The notes under the pieces are model-generated. The model ran no database searches, was not told the origin of the DNA, and saw only the letters and a program-made list of their open reading frames with translations. Positions 40,988 to 51,529 of a DNA stretch of 64,000 bases are shown in pieces. The translations under genes and the position numbers were made by a program. How positions within the stretch are numbered: position 1 is the first letter of the stretch; every line of letters begins with the position of its first letter. The DNA comes from Dermacentor variabilis (Eukaryota > Arthropoda > Arachnida > Ixodida > Ixodidae): the NCBI RefSeq assembly GCF_050947875.1, contig NC_134569.1, positions 15,363,631-15,427,630 of the forward strand, given 5' to 3'.

Positions 40988-42556
40988 TCAGTGCTCATTG
41001 CGCCGATTAAGAAGAGTTGGAATTATATGTCGGAGCATTTGACGACCGTAATTAGTACGAAAGGATGGAACATGCCAGATGTCGTTGTTACGTGTTGGGT
41101 AGTAATTACCTTTGGGCCGTAAGTTAGCTGTGTCATCAAAGAATGCGTCATGATTTTTCCGTTTTCTTTCATATCGTTTACTTAGCAATAAATTATATAG
41201 GTAATTAATTGGTGTTACTTTTAATGATGCGAAAAGAGGTTGAGTGTGAGCAGTAAACGGGGCATTCGCAATGATACGAATGACCTTTTTCTGTATTTTC
41301 TGTAACCTATATGTATTTGACCATGTTGTTGTACCCCACACCAGATGACAATATGAAAGCTTAGATAAAAATAGTGCATTATAAACTAAAAGTCTAACAC
41401 TCAGAGGTAGTAGAGAGTGGACTCTGTATAACATGCCTGTGCATTTTGCAAGTTTTTTAACCAGATTGTCGATGTGTATGTCCCATGAAAGATTGCACTG
41501 CAGTGTCACACCTAGACACTTTACTGACTCCGCTATTTCACTGCTTTGAAAACCAAGCGTTAGTGTAGGTAAATGTTCTGGTGGTTTGTTCTTAGGTCTA
41601 AAAAGTACAGCTTTAGTTTTGGTAGCATTAATTTTCAATAAGGATTGAGTACTCCATTCGACCAATTTGCGCCGAGTTTCATTAGCGTTTAATGTCAAGT
41701 CGTTAAGTGTTTTAGCCCTAAAAAATATGCTGACATCATCTGCATACATTATACATTTAGCGCTGTTGTCAATATTCACAACGTCGTTAATATACATGTT
41801 AAAGAGTGTAGGTCCGAGAATACTGCCTTGCGGCACCCCAGAATGAATGGATCTAAAGTGCGATGAAGAATTGTTAATTACAACCCATTGCTGGCGGTGC
41901 TCTAGATATGTTATTAAAAGCTGAAGGAATGTGCCGCGAAATCCATAGTGTTCAAGTTTAAGGAATAATACTTTGTGATTTATGGAGTCGAATGCTTTGG
42001 AAAAATCCACGATAACCCCGAGAGTTAGTTCTTTTTCTTCAAATGACTCTAATATAATTTCCTTCATGGTTAATAATGGTGTTTCTGTTGATTTTCCTGC
42101 GACAAAACCAAACTGGGAAGCTGATATGACTTTGTGTTTGTTAATAAAGCTTGTAATGCGCACTAGTAAAAGCTTTTCAAAACATTTCGAAAAAACTGGT
42201 AAGATCGATATAGGTCGGTAGTTGGAGAAATTATTTTCGTCTCCTCCTTTAAAAATTATGGCAATCTTGGCAACCTGTAGCTTTTTCGTGAAAGTTCCTG
42301 AGGGAAATGCCAAGTTTATTATGTATTCTAATATCGGTGCAAGTATGTGCGATGTGTACTTCGCTGGCAATACTTGGAGGTCGTCAATGTCTTTACTTTT
42401 ACTGTTTTTCAGCGATTGCAGGACCGACAGAACTTCGTTAGTTGTAACAGGGGTTAAAAACGCGGTTTCGCTAACCTTTTGACTCATGCTGTTTAGGTAT
42501 TTATTGGTTGGGCTGCGTGCCGTCTGCGATGGACACGAAGAAATTATTGAAAGCAT
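40988..42556 (-). CDS. L2/CR1-like LINE reverse transcriptase, long intact frame
   Basis: This 522-codon frame contains the linker (FLTPVTTNEVLSVLQSLKNS), RT fingers (KIAIIFKGGDENNFSNYRPI, ILPVFSKCFEKLLLVRI), SQFGFVAGKSTETPLL, motif A GVIVDFSKAFDSINHK, the motif B region IHSGVPQGSILGPTLFNMYI and motif C CIMYADDVSIFF, then VKCLGVTLQCNLSWDIHID and the thumb to the natural C terminus RRNEH-stop. All catalytic Asp residues are present. It lacks the endonuclease in frame, because homology continues upstream in the frame of 42,501-43,151. Of all RT frames here this is the most likely to be recent. The ATG is not the element's own start. Confidence 0.85.
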   Translation of the reverse strand: MLSIISSCPSQTARSPTNKYLNSMSQKVSETAFLTPVTTNEVLSVLQSLKNSKSKDIDDLQVLPAKYTSHILAPILEYIINLAFPSGTFTKKLQVAKIAIIFKGGDENNFSNYRPISILPVFSKCFEKLLLVRITSFINKHKVISASQFGFVAGKSTETPLLTMKEIILESFEEKELTLGVIVDFSKAFDSINHKVLFLKLEHYGFRGTFLQLLITYLEHRQQWVVINNSSSHFRSIHSGVPQGSILGPTLFNMYINDVVNIDNSAKCIMYADDVSIFFRAKTLNDLTLNANETRRKLVEWSTQSLLKINATKTKAVLFRPKNKPPEHLPTLTLGFQSSEIAESVKCLGVTLQCNLSWDIHIDNLVKKLAKCTGMLYRVHSLLPLSVRLLVYNALFLSKLSYCHLVWGTTTWSNTYRLQKIQKKVIRIIANAPFTAHTQPLFASLKVTPINYLYNLLLSKRYERKRKNHDAFFDDTANLRPKGNYYPTRNNDIWHVPSFRTNYGRQMLRHIIPTLLNRRNEH

Positions 42557-43521
42557 CTGCTAGTTGAGAACCGGATAAGTGAGTGCCATGTGTGACTGTT
42601 TCATCTACAACAGTCTTCTTTTTTAACTTGAGCAAATTATTGAGCCTCCCCCAAACAATATCGGAGTGCTTTATTACTTCGTCATTAAGTTGGTTACTCA
42701 TATAGTTTCTTTTGGCTTGCCGATTAATACTGTTAGCTTTATTTCTAGCAGCCTTAAACTTCTTCAAATCGTCAATATCTTTTGTTTTTAGAAAGCGCTT
42801 AAAAAGTATGTTTTTAATGCGTACTGCCTTTAGGCATTCCTTGGTTATCCACGGCTTACGCGCCTTCGAAGCTCGCACTCTTGTTTTGTATGGAAAAGAC
42901 TCACAATACAGCTGCTTGTAGGTGGAAATAAAAGTACCATGGGCTTCATCAACATTGGTTTCCTCATAGACGTTGCTCCAGTTTACTTGCGACAGTTTAT
43001 CATAAAACGTTTGTAAAGTAGTCTGGTTTATGTCTTGAACACGCATAGCAAACCTTGTTGTAGGTTTGTTAGGGGGAACTGTGAGATTTGTAATTAAATA
43101 AATTAGTAGGTGATCACTAAGATCAGCCGCCAGTGCACCGGATATTGACAATTCATCACATGCATTAGTAATGAAGGTGTCTAGTAACGTTGATATTTCG
43201 GGCGTAATGCGTGTTGGTTGATTTATGATATTGAAAAATGCGTTGGGTCTCTAGTATAGTATAGAACTCCTGTTGAAGTGTTGACTTTTCAAGCAAGTTT
43301 ATGTTCAAGTCCCCACCTAATATGAGTGTGTATTTATTATCATTTGCCCAGCTGAAGTACTCGTCTATAAAATGAAGAAATTTGTTACTGCTTCCCCTGG
43401 GTGGGCGGTAGGTGACAGTAAAAAGCAAGGAATTAGATTTTAGAGTAAGCACCTCGTAGTCGTCGGTTACAACACAGAAATTGTCAAGTAATTCGCATTT
43501 TAAAAACGTTTTCGACAGCAT
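42501..43521 (-). pseudogene. L2/CR1-like LINE endonuclease and linker, frameshifted
   Basis: The frame 43,521-43,165 has TYRPPRGSSNKFLHFIDEYF and LILGGDLNINLL (the GDxN motif of apurinic-like endonucleases); the frame 43,151-42,501 has LSDHLLIYLITNLTV (the SDH catalytic motif) and the linker with NRQAKRNYMSNQLND. The enzyme nicks target DNA to prime reverse transcription. The N-terminal 80-100 residues of the domain are missing because the element is truncated at 43,550. Frameshifts lie at about 43,160-43,230 and about 42,530. Confidence 0.8.
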
Positions 43522-43586
43522 CGCAAGCCCCCCACCTCTCTTAGAGCTCCGGTTAAGGAGCTCTAAGAGAGGTGGGGGGGTTGCGG
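43521..43586. repeat. 30-bp foldback at LINE 5' boundary
   Basis: Left arm 43,521-43,550 (tcgcaagccccccacctctc, then ttagagctcc), 6-nt loop ggttaa, right arm 43,557-43,586; 28 of 30 positions pair. The left arm lies inside the endonuclease frame (SSKRGGGLAML), so the right arm is an inverted copy of LINE sequence. It coincides with the point where the LINE ends. Confidence 0.85.
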
Positions 43587-43632
43587 AATCGAAGTTTACG
43601 GAATCGAAGTTTACCGGAATCGAAATCTACGC
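43585..43632 (+). repeat. three tandem ggaatcga-agttta units
   Basis: ggaatcgaagtttac occurs twice and a variant (ggaatcgaaatctac) once, with 15-16-bp spacing, directly after the foldback. Confidence 0.75.
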
Positions 43633-44081
43633 AATGAAAAAAAAACGTGTTATTCAAGCAGTTTAATTCAAGGACAATCATCATTGTTGCAGAGAAAAAA
43701 AAGAATTCGAAACACCAATCGGACATTGTTACGTAGCATTTCAACTATGACAAGAGAGGGATCTAAATATACACAGTGAAGAGGTGTACTTAAAGCAATG
43801 CAATACAATTACAATCATCACTGTTGCAGAAGCATGGAACGAAGTACGTAATCAGAAACCAATTGAATTTAACAAAGATGGTACTGAGTAGGCAAGTAGT
43901 TGTGTTCCATAATATGTGTGTGTGTGTGTGTGTGTGTGGGGGGGGGGTTATGAACGAGGTCGCATTATGACGAGTATTGTATTTCTTTTATGCTTTTGGA
44001 TAAGTTGGATAGGCGTTCAATAAAGTGATTTCCTCGCTATTTTTCTGTAAGGTACCGCTGCAAGAGTAATTAATTGAATAG

Positions 44082-45460
44082 TTAGTTTACAGGACAAACA
44101 TGAAGTTTCTTAAAAAGGGGTTCAGTGTGCGTCATAGGTTGAGTTGCTAATAGCACGCACAGCCTTTTTTTTTTTTGTAGTAGAGAAAGCTTAGTAATGT
44201 TTGACCCTGTAGTGTGGCCCCAAACAAGGTGACAGTATTTTAGGTGCGAAAGAAAGAGAGAGTTATAGACTAACAGCTTGACGAAAGTGGGCAGAGAAAA
44301 GCGTACCTTGGCAAGGGCACCCGCGACGCCTGCAAGTTTACCGCTAAGCATGTCGATATGTTTATTCCAGGTTAAATGTTCAACAAAAATGACACCAACG
44401 CACTTAACCGAGGAGGTTATACCCACGGGCGAGTTTCCTATAATTACACGGACAGTAATTAATATTAGCCCTGGAATGTTTAGGTTGAAATAGAATGGCT
44501 TTCGTTTTGTTCGTGTTAATGGTTAATGAGCTTACTTGACACCGTCTGTTGAGCTAATTTAATGCCGAATTTGCTCAAGTCACAAGTTCACTACAGCTGG
44601 CAGACCTGAATATTAATGCGGTATCGATGGCATAGACAATATATTTGACAGCTGAATTAATGTTTGTTATGTCGCTAATATAAATATGAAATAATAGCGG
44701 CCCAAGAATGCTCACCTGAGGCACCCTACTTGTTACTAATTTTAGATTCGATGTATGGTTTCTTACTACAACCATTTGACGTCGGTACTCCAGATAGCTC
44801 ATTATTATACTTAAAAATACGCCTCTAAAGCCATAGTTTTCCAGCTTTCCTATTAGTGTTTCATGGCTAATACGATCGAAAGCCTTGAAGTATTCCATGC
44901 ACACTCCTAGCGTTAATAATTTCTGTTCGTGTGCGTTAAGTATAAATTCTTATTGGGTTAAAAGTGCCATTTCCGTTGATCGCCCTTTCGTGAAGCCAAA
45001 TTGGTCGTTGGTAAGAATGTGATCCTTTTCAGTGAACGAAGCCATTATAACATTAATTAATTTTTCAATGGATTTAGAAAAGACCGGTAAGATCGATATT
45101 GGCCAGTAATTTGATAATAGGCTCTTATCACCACCTTTAAAAGTAACAGTTACTTTCGCTACTTGCATTGCTTTCGGAAATGTGACATTTAAAAATGCGA
45201 GGTTAAATACATGCTCTAATACCGAGTGACAATACCTAGGACATATTTAATAGGGCGAATTGCAAGCCATCGACATCAGTGATTCTACTGCTTTGAAAAG
45301 TTATGAATGCATTGTATATCTCCTGAGCACTGGTAGGTGCTAGAAATGCACTGACAAGATTATTAGGTGTAAGATCGTCTAGGCTATCAGGATGACGGGG
45401 GCTGTTTATAAGAGAAGTAAAGTAATCATTAAACGAATTTGCTAATAAAGAACCGGACAT
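44082..45460 (-). pseudogene. LINE reverse transcriptase, catalytic residues lost
   Basis: Frames in order: 45,460-45,236 (linker, LLANSFNDYFTSL), 45,168-44,950 (KVTVTFKGGDKSLLSNYWPI, NDQFGFTKGRSTEMALLTQ), 44,904-44,575 (motif A as CMEYFKAFDRISHE, motif B SRVPQVSILGPLLFHIYI, motif C IVYAIDTALIF), 44,426-44,082 (VKCVGVIFVEHLTWNKHID, thumb). The motif A Asp is Glu, motif B has QVS for QGS, and motif C is AID for ADD. This is an old copy. Confidence 0.8.
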
Positions 45461-45479
45461 TGGTGTGCCATTTAGAATC

Positions 45480-46601
45480 TTCTCTTGAAACTGCAGCGCA
45501 GTCCGGTTTACTCTCCCTAGTTCTCCATTATTTTAGCCTTTGCCAGACGAGAACGTTACGTTTCATTATATGTGGATTGAATACATTGTTCATATAATTC
45601 TTTTTAGACTCTCTTAGGATATGTGTTAATTTGGTTCCAAAATATTTGAAATTCTGGAAGTCATTTGCATCTCTCATTTGTAAAAAAAAAACATATATAA
45701 TCTATCTTGTTGCATTATTTGAGATAAATGGCTCTTTGTGATCCAATGTCTTCGGATTTTTCTGTTGTGCGTTCTTGTTTTATTCGGAAAATGTCTGATG
45801 TAATAGAATTTAAATAGATGTAGAAAGGAGTTGTAGGTTAATTCAGGATCAACCTTGGTGTATATTTCCGACCAGTCAATGTTCAGTACATCACTTCGGA
45901 ATTGTTCTAGCGAGATTGCATTGATATCTCCAAACGAGACTTGCTCTTTTTTATCGGATGAGCGACGTGGTTTATGTAGGTCAGTGATAAGAAAAATTGG
46001 AAGGTGATCACTTATTTGTACGGTAATTATGCCCGAGAGCGAGCTGGAGATGGGGTAGCTTGCAGTGAAGAGGTCGAGTCCCGTCTCAGTGTTGTTCTGG
46101 ACACGAGTGGGTTCATTTATAGTGTTAGCGCAAGCATTAGACTGTAATATCATTAGGAAGTCATGCTGTCTCGGTGATGCGTACAGTAAGTTGATGTTCA
46201 TATCACCACGTATAACCAGCTTTGATCCAATTCCATTTGGCCAGCTTATAGACTTCTATTACCATTTGGAGGGCGATATAAAACAGAAAAAACAATGTCA
46301 CCGTTTGTTACCGTTAGTATTTCAAAATCCTCAGTCATATTTCAGTGTAGTCAGGAACGATATTCAGTTTCAGCGAATTCTTGGCCATGAGTGAAACACC
46401 GCCCCCTTTTTTAATGATCGGTTTAAGTAATGTGGTGTAACCAGCAACGTTAAGTATTTCGTAATCACTTTGGTACCAGGTTTCAGAAATCATATTCACA
46501 TCATATGTGCAGCTAAAGCGTGAAAATTAAGCATGCAAGTCATCATCTTTGTTCCGCGCAGACTGTGCGTTTAGATGAAAGAAAGTTAAGCTACACTTCA
46601 T
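45480..46601 (-). pseudogene. LINE endonuclease domain, multiple frames
   Basis: The N-terminal part in broken frames gives FFHLNAQSARNKDDDL, ISETWYQSDYEIL and KKGGGVSLMAKNSL; 46,201-45,674 then gives MNINLLYASPRQHDFLMILQ, LDLFTASYPISSSLSG and ISDHLPIFLITDLH (SDH motif kept). This is an apurinic-like endonuclease with its catalytic His still visible. In-frame stops before 46,201 and a lysine/phenylalanine-rich break at about 45,680 disrupt it. Confidence 0.75.
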
Positions 46602-47315
46602 TGTTTTGTGCAACGCGCGCAGATCAACCGGAGTTTGGAAATTTCTCGTCATATCTGCCAATTTTTTTTCCCATTTATTTACCCTAAAGGCCCAGCTTGG
46701 GCATTACATAGGGGGGGAGAACAATTCATATACAATATACAATGATATACAATATACATTGTAAGTCGAATATCCTTATATGGAGTAGTACATGCTATAC
46801 AACCTTTACATCACTTCTAATTCGACAACATCATACGCCAATAATTATTAAATTATACAAACAATAATACGACATCTGAAGAAAGGCAGGAAGAAATGTT
46901 AATGTTATTAATTCACGAATGTTTCATTAAGTGCTTGTTTGAATATAATATGGTCAGTTATTTGAGCTATATTACTTGGGAGATGATTCCATTCCGAAAT
47001 GGCTAAGTGCAGACACGAAAACTGCAATAGTTTAGTACGTGCAAATGGTTGTTCGACCTTAAGTTCGTGATCAATTCGTGAGAATTTTCTTTTGGCTGGT
47101 AAGATGTGTGCATGAGAGAATATATTTGGGTTATGAAAAAGCTGATGGAAGAAAGTTAGCCGAGATATCTTTCTTCTAGTCTGCAGTGGGATGAGTCCTA
47201 GGTCATGTTTTATTTTGGTGATACTTGAATGTTGTGAATAGTTACCTGTAATAAATCGCGCTGCCTTGTTCTGAAAAGATTCTAATTTGTTAATAAGATG
47301 CGTTTGGTGTGGGTT

Positions 47316-48662
47316 CTATATAAATGAGGCATACTCAATCTTTGAACGAAGTACGGTGGTATATGCAAGAAGCTTAGTATCACTGTTAGCCTGACGAATG
47401 AAGCCAAGGGATTTGCATGCAGCGGAAACAATATAACCCACGTGATTATGCCAAGACAAAGTCGGAGAAAGATGAACACTTAGATATTTAAATGAGTCCG
47501 TAGTTTCTAGAGCCTCACCATTAAGAAAGTATGTGTGTTGCGTAATTTCACTGCAAGTAGTAAATCTCATAAGTTTAGTTTTTGAGGTATTTACGCTCAT
47601 TTGCCAGTCTGAGAACCATCTTTTAGTCCTGTTAAGATCATTTTGCAATTTATCACAATCACCCTTGCATTTTAATGGCCGATACAGAACGCAATCGTCG
47701 GCATATAACCGGATTTCTGAGTCTATACCCTGATGAATATCATTTATGCAAATTAAAAATAGAGTGGGTCCCAAAACGGAACCTTGAGGCACACCGGACT
47801 GAACAGGTTGAAATGAAGAACGGACATCATTGATTACGACAGCTTGTCGTCTGTTACTTAAATATTCTTTAACCCAGTTTATTACTTTTTCGTCAACATT
47901 AATCAGCTTCATTTTATATATTAGGCGGTTGTGAGCCACACGGTCAAAGGCTTTAGCCAAATATATAGATATGGCGTCAGTTTTTGTAAGTTCGTGAAGG
48001 TTAAGGTGAATGTCTGTAGTTAGTTCAAGAAGCTGGGAATCACATGACCGGCCTCGTTGAAAACCATGCTGGTTTGCAAATAGAATGTGGTTGCTAGCCA
48101 TGTACTGCATGATTTGAGAAGATAATACGTGTTCAAATAGTTTGCATACAACAGACGTAAGGGATATAGGCCTATAGTTTCTTAGCTTGTTTTTGTCGCC
48201 GGTTTTATATATTGGTATGACATGTGCCAATTTCCAGTCGTCTGGAATTTCGGCGGTGTCGAGAGACTGTTGAAACAATAGTGTAAGTATAAGAGCAGAA
48301 TTGTGCTTTGTCATTTTTAGTAGCTTAGTACAAATACCATCAGGACCTGGACTAGAAAACGATGGTAAACGTTCAATAGCTTTCACAATACCGTCACTTG
48401 TCAAAGTTATACATTCCATAAATGGAGAACTATCAGAAAAATGTGTTGACTTATCTAGGGGCTTTTCGTCACTAAATACACTACAAAAGAATAAATTAAA
48501 CCGTTCAGCAACATCCATGACATCAATTGCAGCACCAGACTCAGTGTCAAAAACAGGTAACTCTTTTGTAGGTGCGTGAGAAAATTTTTTTGGATCTGTT
48601 TTTAGAAATTGCGAAATATCCTGGTTAAAAAACATATTTGGCAGCCTCAATATGTAATGCAC
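47316..48662 (-). pseudogene. LINE reverse transcriptase, long frame with motif A lesion
   Basis: This 448-codon frame has the linker (LPSFSSPGPDGICTKLLKMT), LLFQQSLDTAEIPDDWKLAH, RNYRPISLTSVVCKLFEHVL, NQHGFQRGRSCDSQLLELT, motif A as AISIYLAKAFDRVAHNRLI, motif B VQSGVPQGSVLGPTLFLICI, motif C IRLYADDCVLYRPL, FKYLSVHLSPTLSWHNHVG and RSKIEYASFI. Family elements carry LDFAKAFD at motif A; here IYLAKAFD, so the catalytic Asp is replaced (apparently Tyr). The C-terminal continuation below 47,316 is out of frame to about 46,900. Long and nearly clean, but predicted dead. Confidence 0.8.
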
Positions 48663-48667
48663 ATTCT

Positions 48668-49405
48668 TTAGAAAACGATAAATATTCTGACTTTGCGATA
48701 AACAGATTTTGCGCTTCTTGCCTTTCGAAACAAACGTTTCTTTTTAGTCAGATATCGCTTAATCTCGCGAGTAAACCATGGCTTGTCTGCTGTTTCATAG
48801 ATCCATTTTTTTGGAATGTATTTCTCCCGGAGTCTTAACAACTCGTCACGAAAACGAATCCAGTTATCTTGCAGCGAACAGTTTTCATACGTTTGCATGA
48901 ATGTCAGGTAAAATTCAAAAAGCTCAGAGTTGAAGCTTTCGGGATCTGCTTTAGAATAGTCATAAATCTTCTTTTTTTGTCGCGGTTTCTTCACGGTCTG
49001 CGTTTTAAAGGTACAATGTATGACACGATGGTCACTGATATACTCTAGTACATCCACGGTAACACGTTCGGGGTGTGTTGTTAGAAGCAGATCAAGAGTA
49101 GCATTGTTTCCCGTAGGGATTTCGACAAGTTGAGACATCTGAAAATATTCTAAAAGGTCAACAAAATCTGCACAATCGCGTGTCTGGCGCATGCTAGGGA
49201 ATTTTAAAGCAGACCACTCTATGCTTGGAAAGTTAAAATCGCCGGCCAAAATTATGGGAGAGTTATTGTATTCGGATTGGATGGAGCCTAATACAGATTG
49301 CAGTTCCTCAGAAAAATCTTGTAGAAAGTCAGGTGGCCTATAGCATGCTCCAATAACCAAAGTTACAGCTGGTAACTTGGATGCGCGCAACGAAACTGCA
49401 AGGAA
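48668..49405 (-). pseudogene. LINE endonuclease domain, C-terminal two thirds
   Basis: The frame 49,390-48,668 (240 codons) reads LPAVTLVIGACYRPPDFLQD, SPIILAGDFNFPSIEWSAL (GDFN motif), LDLLLTTHPERV, ISDHRVIHCTF (SDH motif) and the basic linker IKRYLTKKKRLFRKA. The N-terminal part, including the first catalytic Glu region (usually S-E-T-W), is missing. The frame runs on within one or two codons into that of ORF2 RT after a frame change at about 48,665. It has no own start; FLAVSLRASKLP begins right after the ORF1 stop. Confidence 0.8.
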
Positions 49406-49409
49406 GTTT

Positions 49410-50390
49410 TTATTCTATTTTGTCAACGTCACTCACACAACCCGCCGTGGTTGCTTAGTAGCTATGGTGTTGGGCTGCTAAGCACGAGGTCGTGGGATCG
49501 AATGCCGGCCAGGGCAGCCGCATTTCGATGGGGGTGAAATGCGAAAACACCCGAGTGCTTAGATTTAGGTGCCCGTTAAACAACTCCAGGAAGTCCAAAT
49601 TTCCGGAGTCTTCCACTATACGGCGGGCCTCATAATCAGATCGTGGTTTTGGTACGTAGAACACGAGAATTTAATGACGTCACTTACGCAAGTGGTGCGC
49701 AGTACATGCGATGTGTCAGTTTTACGCGCAAAGATTTTTGCGTCTACGGTGCAGGCGTACTTTCATTTTACCTCTTTTTTACGTGCAGCAGTTTGACCTA
49801 GAAGCTTCTTGAGCACCGGGCAAAGATGCTAATTTGTAAACACCAGGCTATGACCCGGTAGTAGAAGATCAGATGTGTCTAGTCGTTTCTTGCAGGCTTT
49901 ATCGAGCACTGCGTTTCGCTTCGCGCGATGTCTGAACTGAACAACAACATTTGGGCATCCTTCGCTTTTTCTAGTGACACGATGGCACTCATCTATATCA
50001 GATGGTGTCATCGGCTCTTCAATCACATCATCGATTTTGATCAGCAGGCCCAAAATTTTCTGGTTTTATATGACCAGTATTGCTTTTATCTCCAAGTTTC
50101 TGTTTCTAGAGTATTCTTCGAGTGAAGGCAACCTTTGTTCAGAGTCGCACACGAGCTCTTTCAGTGACTTGCATTCGGCATGTAGCGCCGCATTTTTCCT
50201 TTTTACAGTGCGGTGTTGTCTTATTCAATTTTAGAGTAGCGTGTGATCACTGCCCCAAATTGTGCGTTGAACAGATACATCGATGATTTCAATTCTTTAA
50301 ACACTTTCTCATTTCCTTTTTCATGGCATCGCGCAAGTCACGTATTTCTTGTCTAAAATCTTTCACGAGTTTTGCAATTTCGATTGGCAT
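49410..50390 (-). pseudogene. LINE ORF1 protein, coiled coil plus C-terminal domain
   Basis: A candidate ATG is at 50,388-50,390. The start (MPIEIAKLVKDFRQEIRDLR) looks like a coiled coil; then SLEEYSRNRNLEIKAI, a stop, and LLIKIDDVIEEPMTPSDIDE, CHRVTRKSEG, NVVVQFRHRAKRNAVLDKA, HLCPVLKKLLGQTAARKKEV and DAKIFARKTDTSHVLRTT, ending DKIE-stop after the SINE. This architecture matches ORF1 proteins of CR1/Jockey-group LINEs, which bind element RNA. Damage: a stop in the coiled-coil segment, a stop after VI, TAG before HLCP, TGA in EVK-KYA, at least one frameshift near 50,240-50,310, and the SINE itself. Confidence 0.75.
49441..49672 (+). mobile_element. Ruka-type tRNA-derived SINE, full length
   Basis: Starts cccgccgtggttgcttagta, B box gggatcgaatgcc (one change from the copy at 28.9 kb), body with catttcgatgggggtgaaat, 3' end near cacgagaattt. 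Flanking direct repeats acgtcactcacacaa (49,426-49,440) and acgtcacttacgcaa (49,677-49,691) match at 13 of 15 positions. It lies antisense to the LINE and inside the last codons of ORF1. It is more diverged than the 28.9-kb copy in body and target duplication, so it is probably older. Confidence 0.88.
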
Positions 50391-51289
50391 TTCGCTAGAT
50401 TACAGGCACACTTTCAATTTAGCACGCTTTCAGTCTTTAGTAGATCTGCTTTTAGAGGACAGTTCTTAGGCGGCCGCTTCTGCGTTGAGCGTCAGCCTCA
50501 GCGTCGGCGTAACCGGCAGAGCGAACGAGCAGAGCGGAGAATGAAAGACGGCGATAGCGAAGAGAGCGGGAGGAGGATAGCGGAGGAGAGTATGACGAAA
50601 AGGTGATGAGGAAAGCAGAGTGCTGCACAAGACGTGCTCCGCGGCGGCGACCCGCTACGAAATGGCGCCATAGTAGCGTACGCCATCACCCGGTCGCCGA
50701 TGACGTCTTACTGAGGTATGCGGCGAGCCCGTCCTTCGGTTCCACTGCGCATGCGCTACTTCGCCTGCACCGCCACCGCTAGAAAATACGCGCCGCGCGA
50801 GCCACGACTTTCCTTGTTCACGCTTTTGTTTCTGAACAGTGAACGGCGCATCCCGTGGCATTCAAAACACCTAAAGATCTGCGCTCAAATTTCGCATTAG
50901 GGAGTATCGTAATCGTCGGTGAATTTTTTCTCTGCATCCTCATTGTTTCCGATCATGATGTTTCTCTAGCTCAGTTCTAGAGTTCGGGCCGGCCTCCCTA
51001 CCCTGTCATATCAAGAAAATTTTCCTCTCTGTGTTTCCGATAACAATGGAAGATATTGGCTTTAACATTCCCTCCCACAGAGCACAGAGACACTATACAT
51101 GCGCTTCACAAAATCTCTATGCAAAAAAGCATTTGGCTGCAAGTGGGGAAAGATTTTGCGCATCGTTTAAAAAGAAGGAACAAGCGCTTTCCAAGGGCAT
51201 TTCAAAGCACTGTTATACAAGGTTTGCACTTTTTTTCTGGCAAGGAGAGTCTAATTGTTCAACAGTGATTTACAGGTTTGTTGTGTTCA
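50391..51289. other. LINE upstream region and anonymous GC-rich DNA
   Basis: The part next to 50,390 may be the LINE 5' region. About 50,460-50,870 is GC-rich with overlapping frames of 60-85 codons and no known domain. I could not place the LINE 5' end. Confidence 0.4.
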
Positions 51290-51520
51290 TATAGGAGGTT
51301 GTGGCCAAGTACTGCACCAGGGTGGCCAATCCTGCTCTGGTGAGGGAGTGCGTTACCGGTTCTGGTCACCGGGATCAGGCCACACTCCAGGCCTGTTTCT
51401 GCAATTTTATCAACACGTGGATTTTTTTTTAATCCGGTGGAAAATTGCCAGCACCGGGATTCCAACCACGGACCTCTAGCACGCGAGGCGGGTTTTCTAC
51501 CTCTACGCCACCGCTGCAGA
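51290..51520 (-). mobile_element. second type of tRNA-derived SINE
   Basis: On the minus strand it starts tgcagcggtggcgtagaggt, with an A-box-like tggcgtagaggta and a B-box-like ggttggaatcc, then a body containing an A9 run (51,422-51,430) and caccggattaaaaa, ending near cacaacctcctat. It has a different head and body from Ruka. It abuts the 3' end of the RTE element (51,530) in the same orientation. I recall this unit as widespread in tick DNA; not verified. Confidence 0.65.
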
Positions 51521-51529
51521 CTTGCCCAC

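Larger units (their letters stand above)
40638..43550 (-). mobile_element. L2/CR1-like LINE, best preserved in the window
   Basis: The minus-strand element runs from inside the endonuclease domain (43,550) to a GTATTT-repeat tail (plus strand aaatac units at 40,638-40,660). The ORF2 order is endonuclease C-terminal part, linker, RT and thumb. Two frame changes are seen (about 43,200 and 42,530), but the RT frame is continuous for 522 codons. Its 5' end forms a 30-nt foldback with adjacent DNA (43,521-43,586). A related but more decayed element follows immediately at 43.6-46.7 kb in the same orientation. Confidence 0.85.
43640..46667 (-). mobile_element. L2/CR1-like LINE, nearly full ORF2, heavily decayed
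   Basis: On the minus strand ORF2 starts with an ATG at about 46,601 (MKCSLTFFHLNAQSARNKDD, the usual N terminus of the endonuclease domain) and homology runs to about 44,082, followed by a 3' untranslated part with a (TG)n tract (43,914-43,937). Many frameshifts and stops are present. Homology to the 40.6-43.6 kb element is clear throughout (ILPVFSK, YGFRG, HLVWG), so they are related families of different age. No ORF1 was identified upstream; at 46,668 the tail of another LINE begins. Confidence 0.8.
46668..50390 (-). mobile_element. CR1/Jockey-like LINE with ORF1 and ORF2, SINE-disrupted
   Basis: The minus-strand element has ORF1 (50,390 to the stop at 49,410-49,412), ORF2 (about 49,405 down to 47,316 and beyond) and a 3' end with a TAAATAAATGGGAAAA-type tail at 46,668. 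A Ruka-type SINE (49,441-49,672) sits in the last codons of ORF1. The first roughly 100 residues of the endonuclease are missing between ORF1 and ORF2, so there is an internal deletion. Tail and 3' region match those of the 28.2-30.1 kb element. This is the only LINE here with a visible ORF1. Confidence 0.85.
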
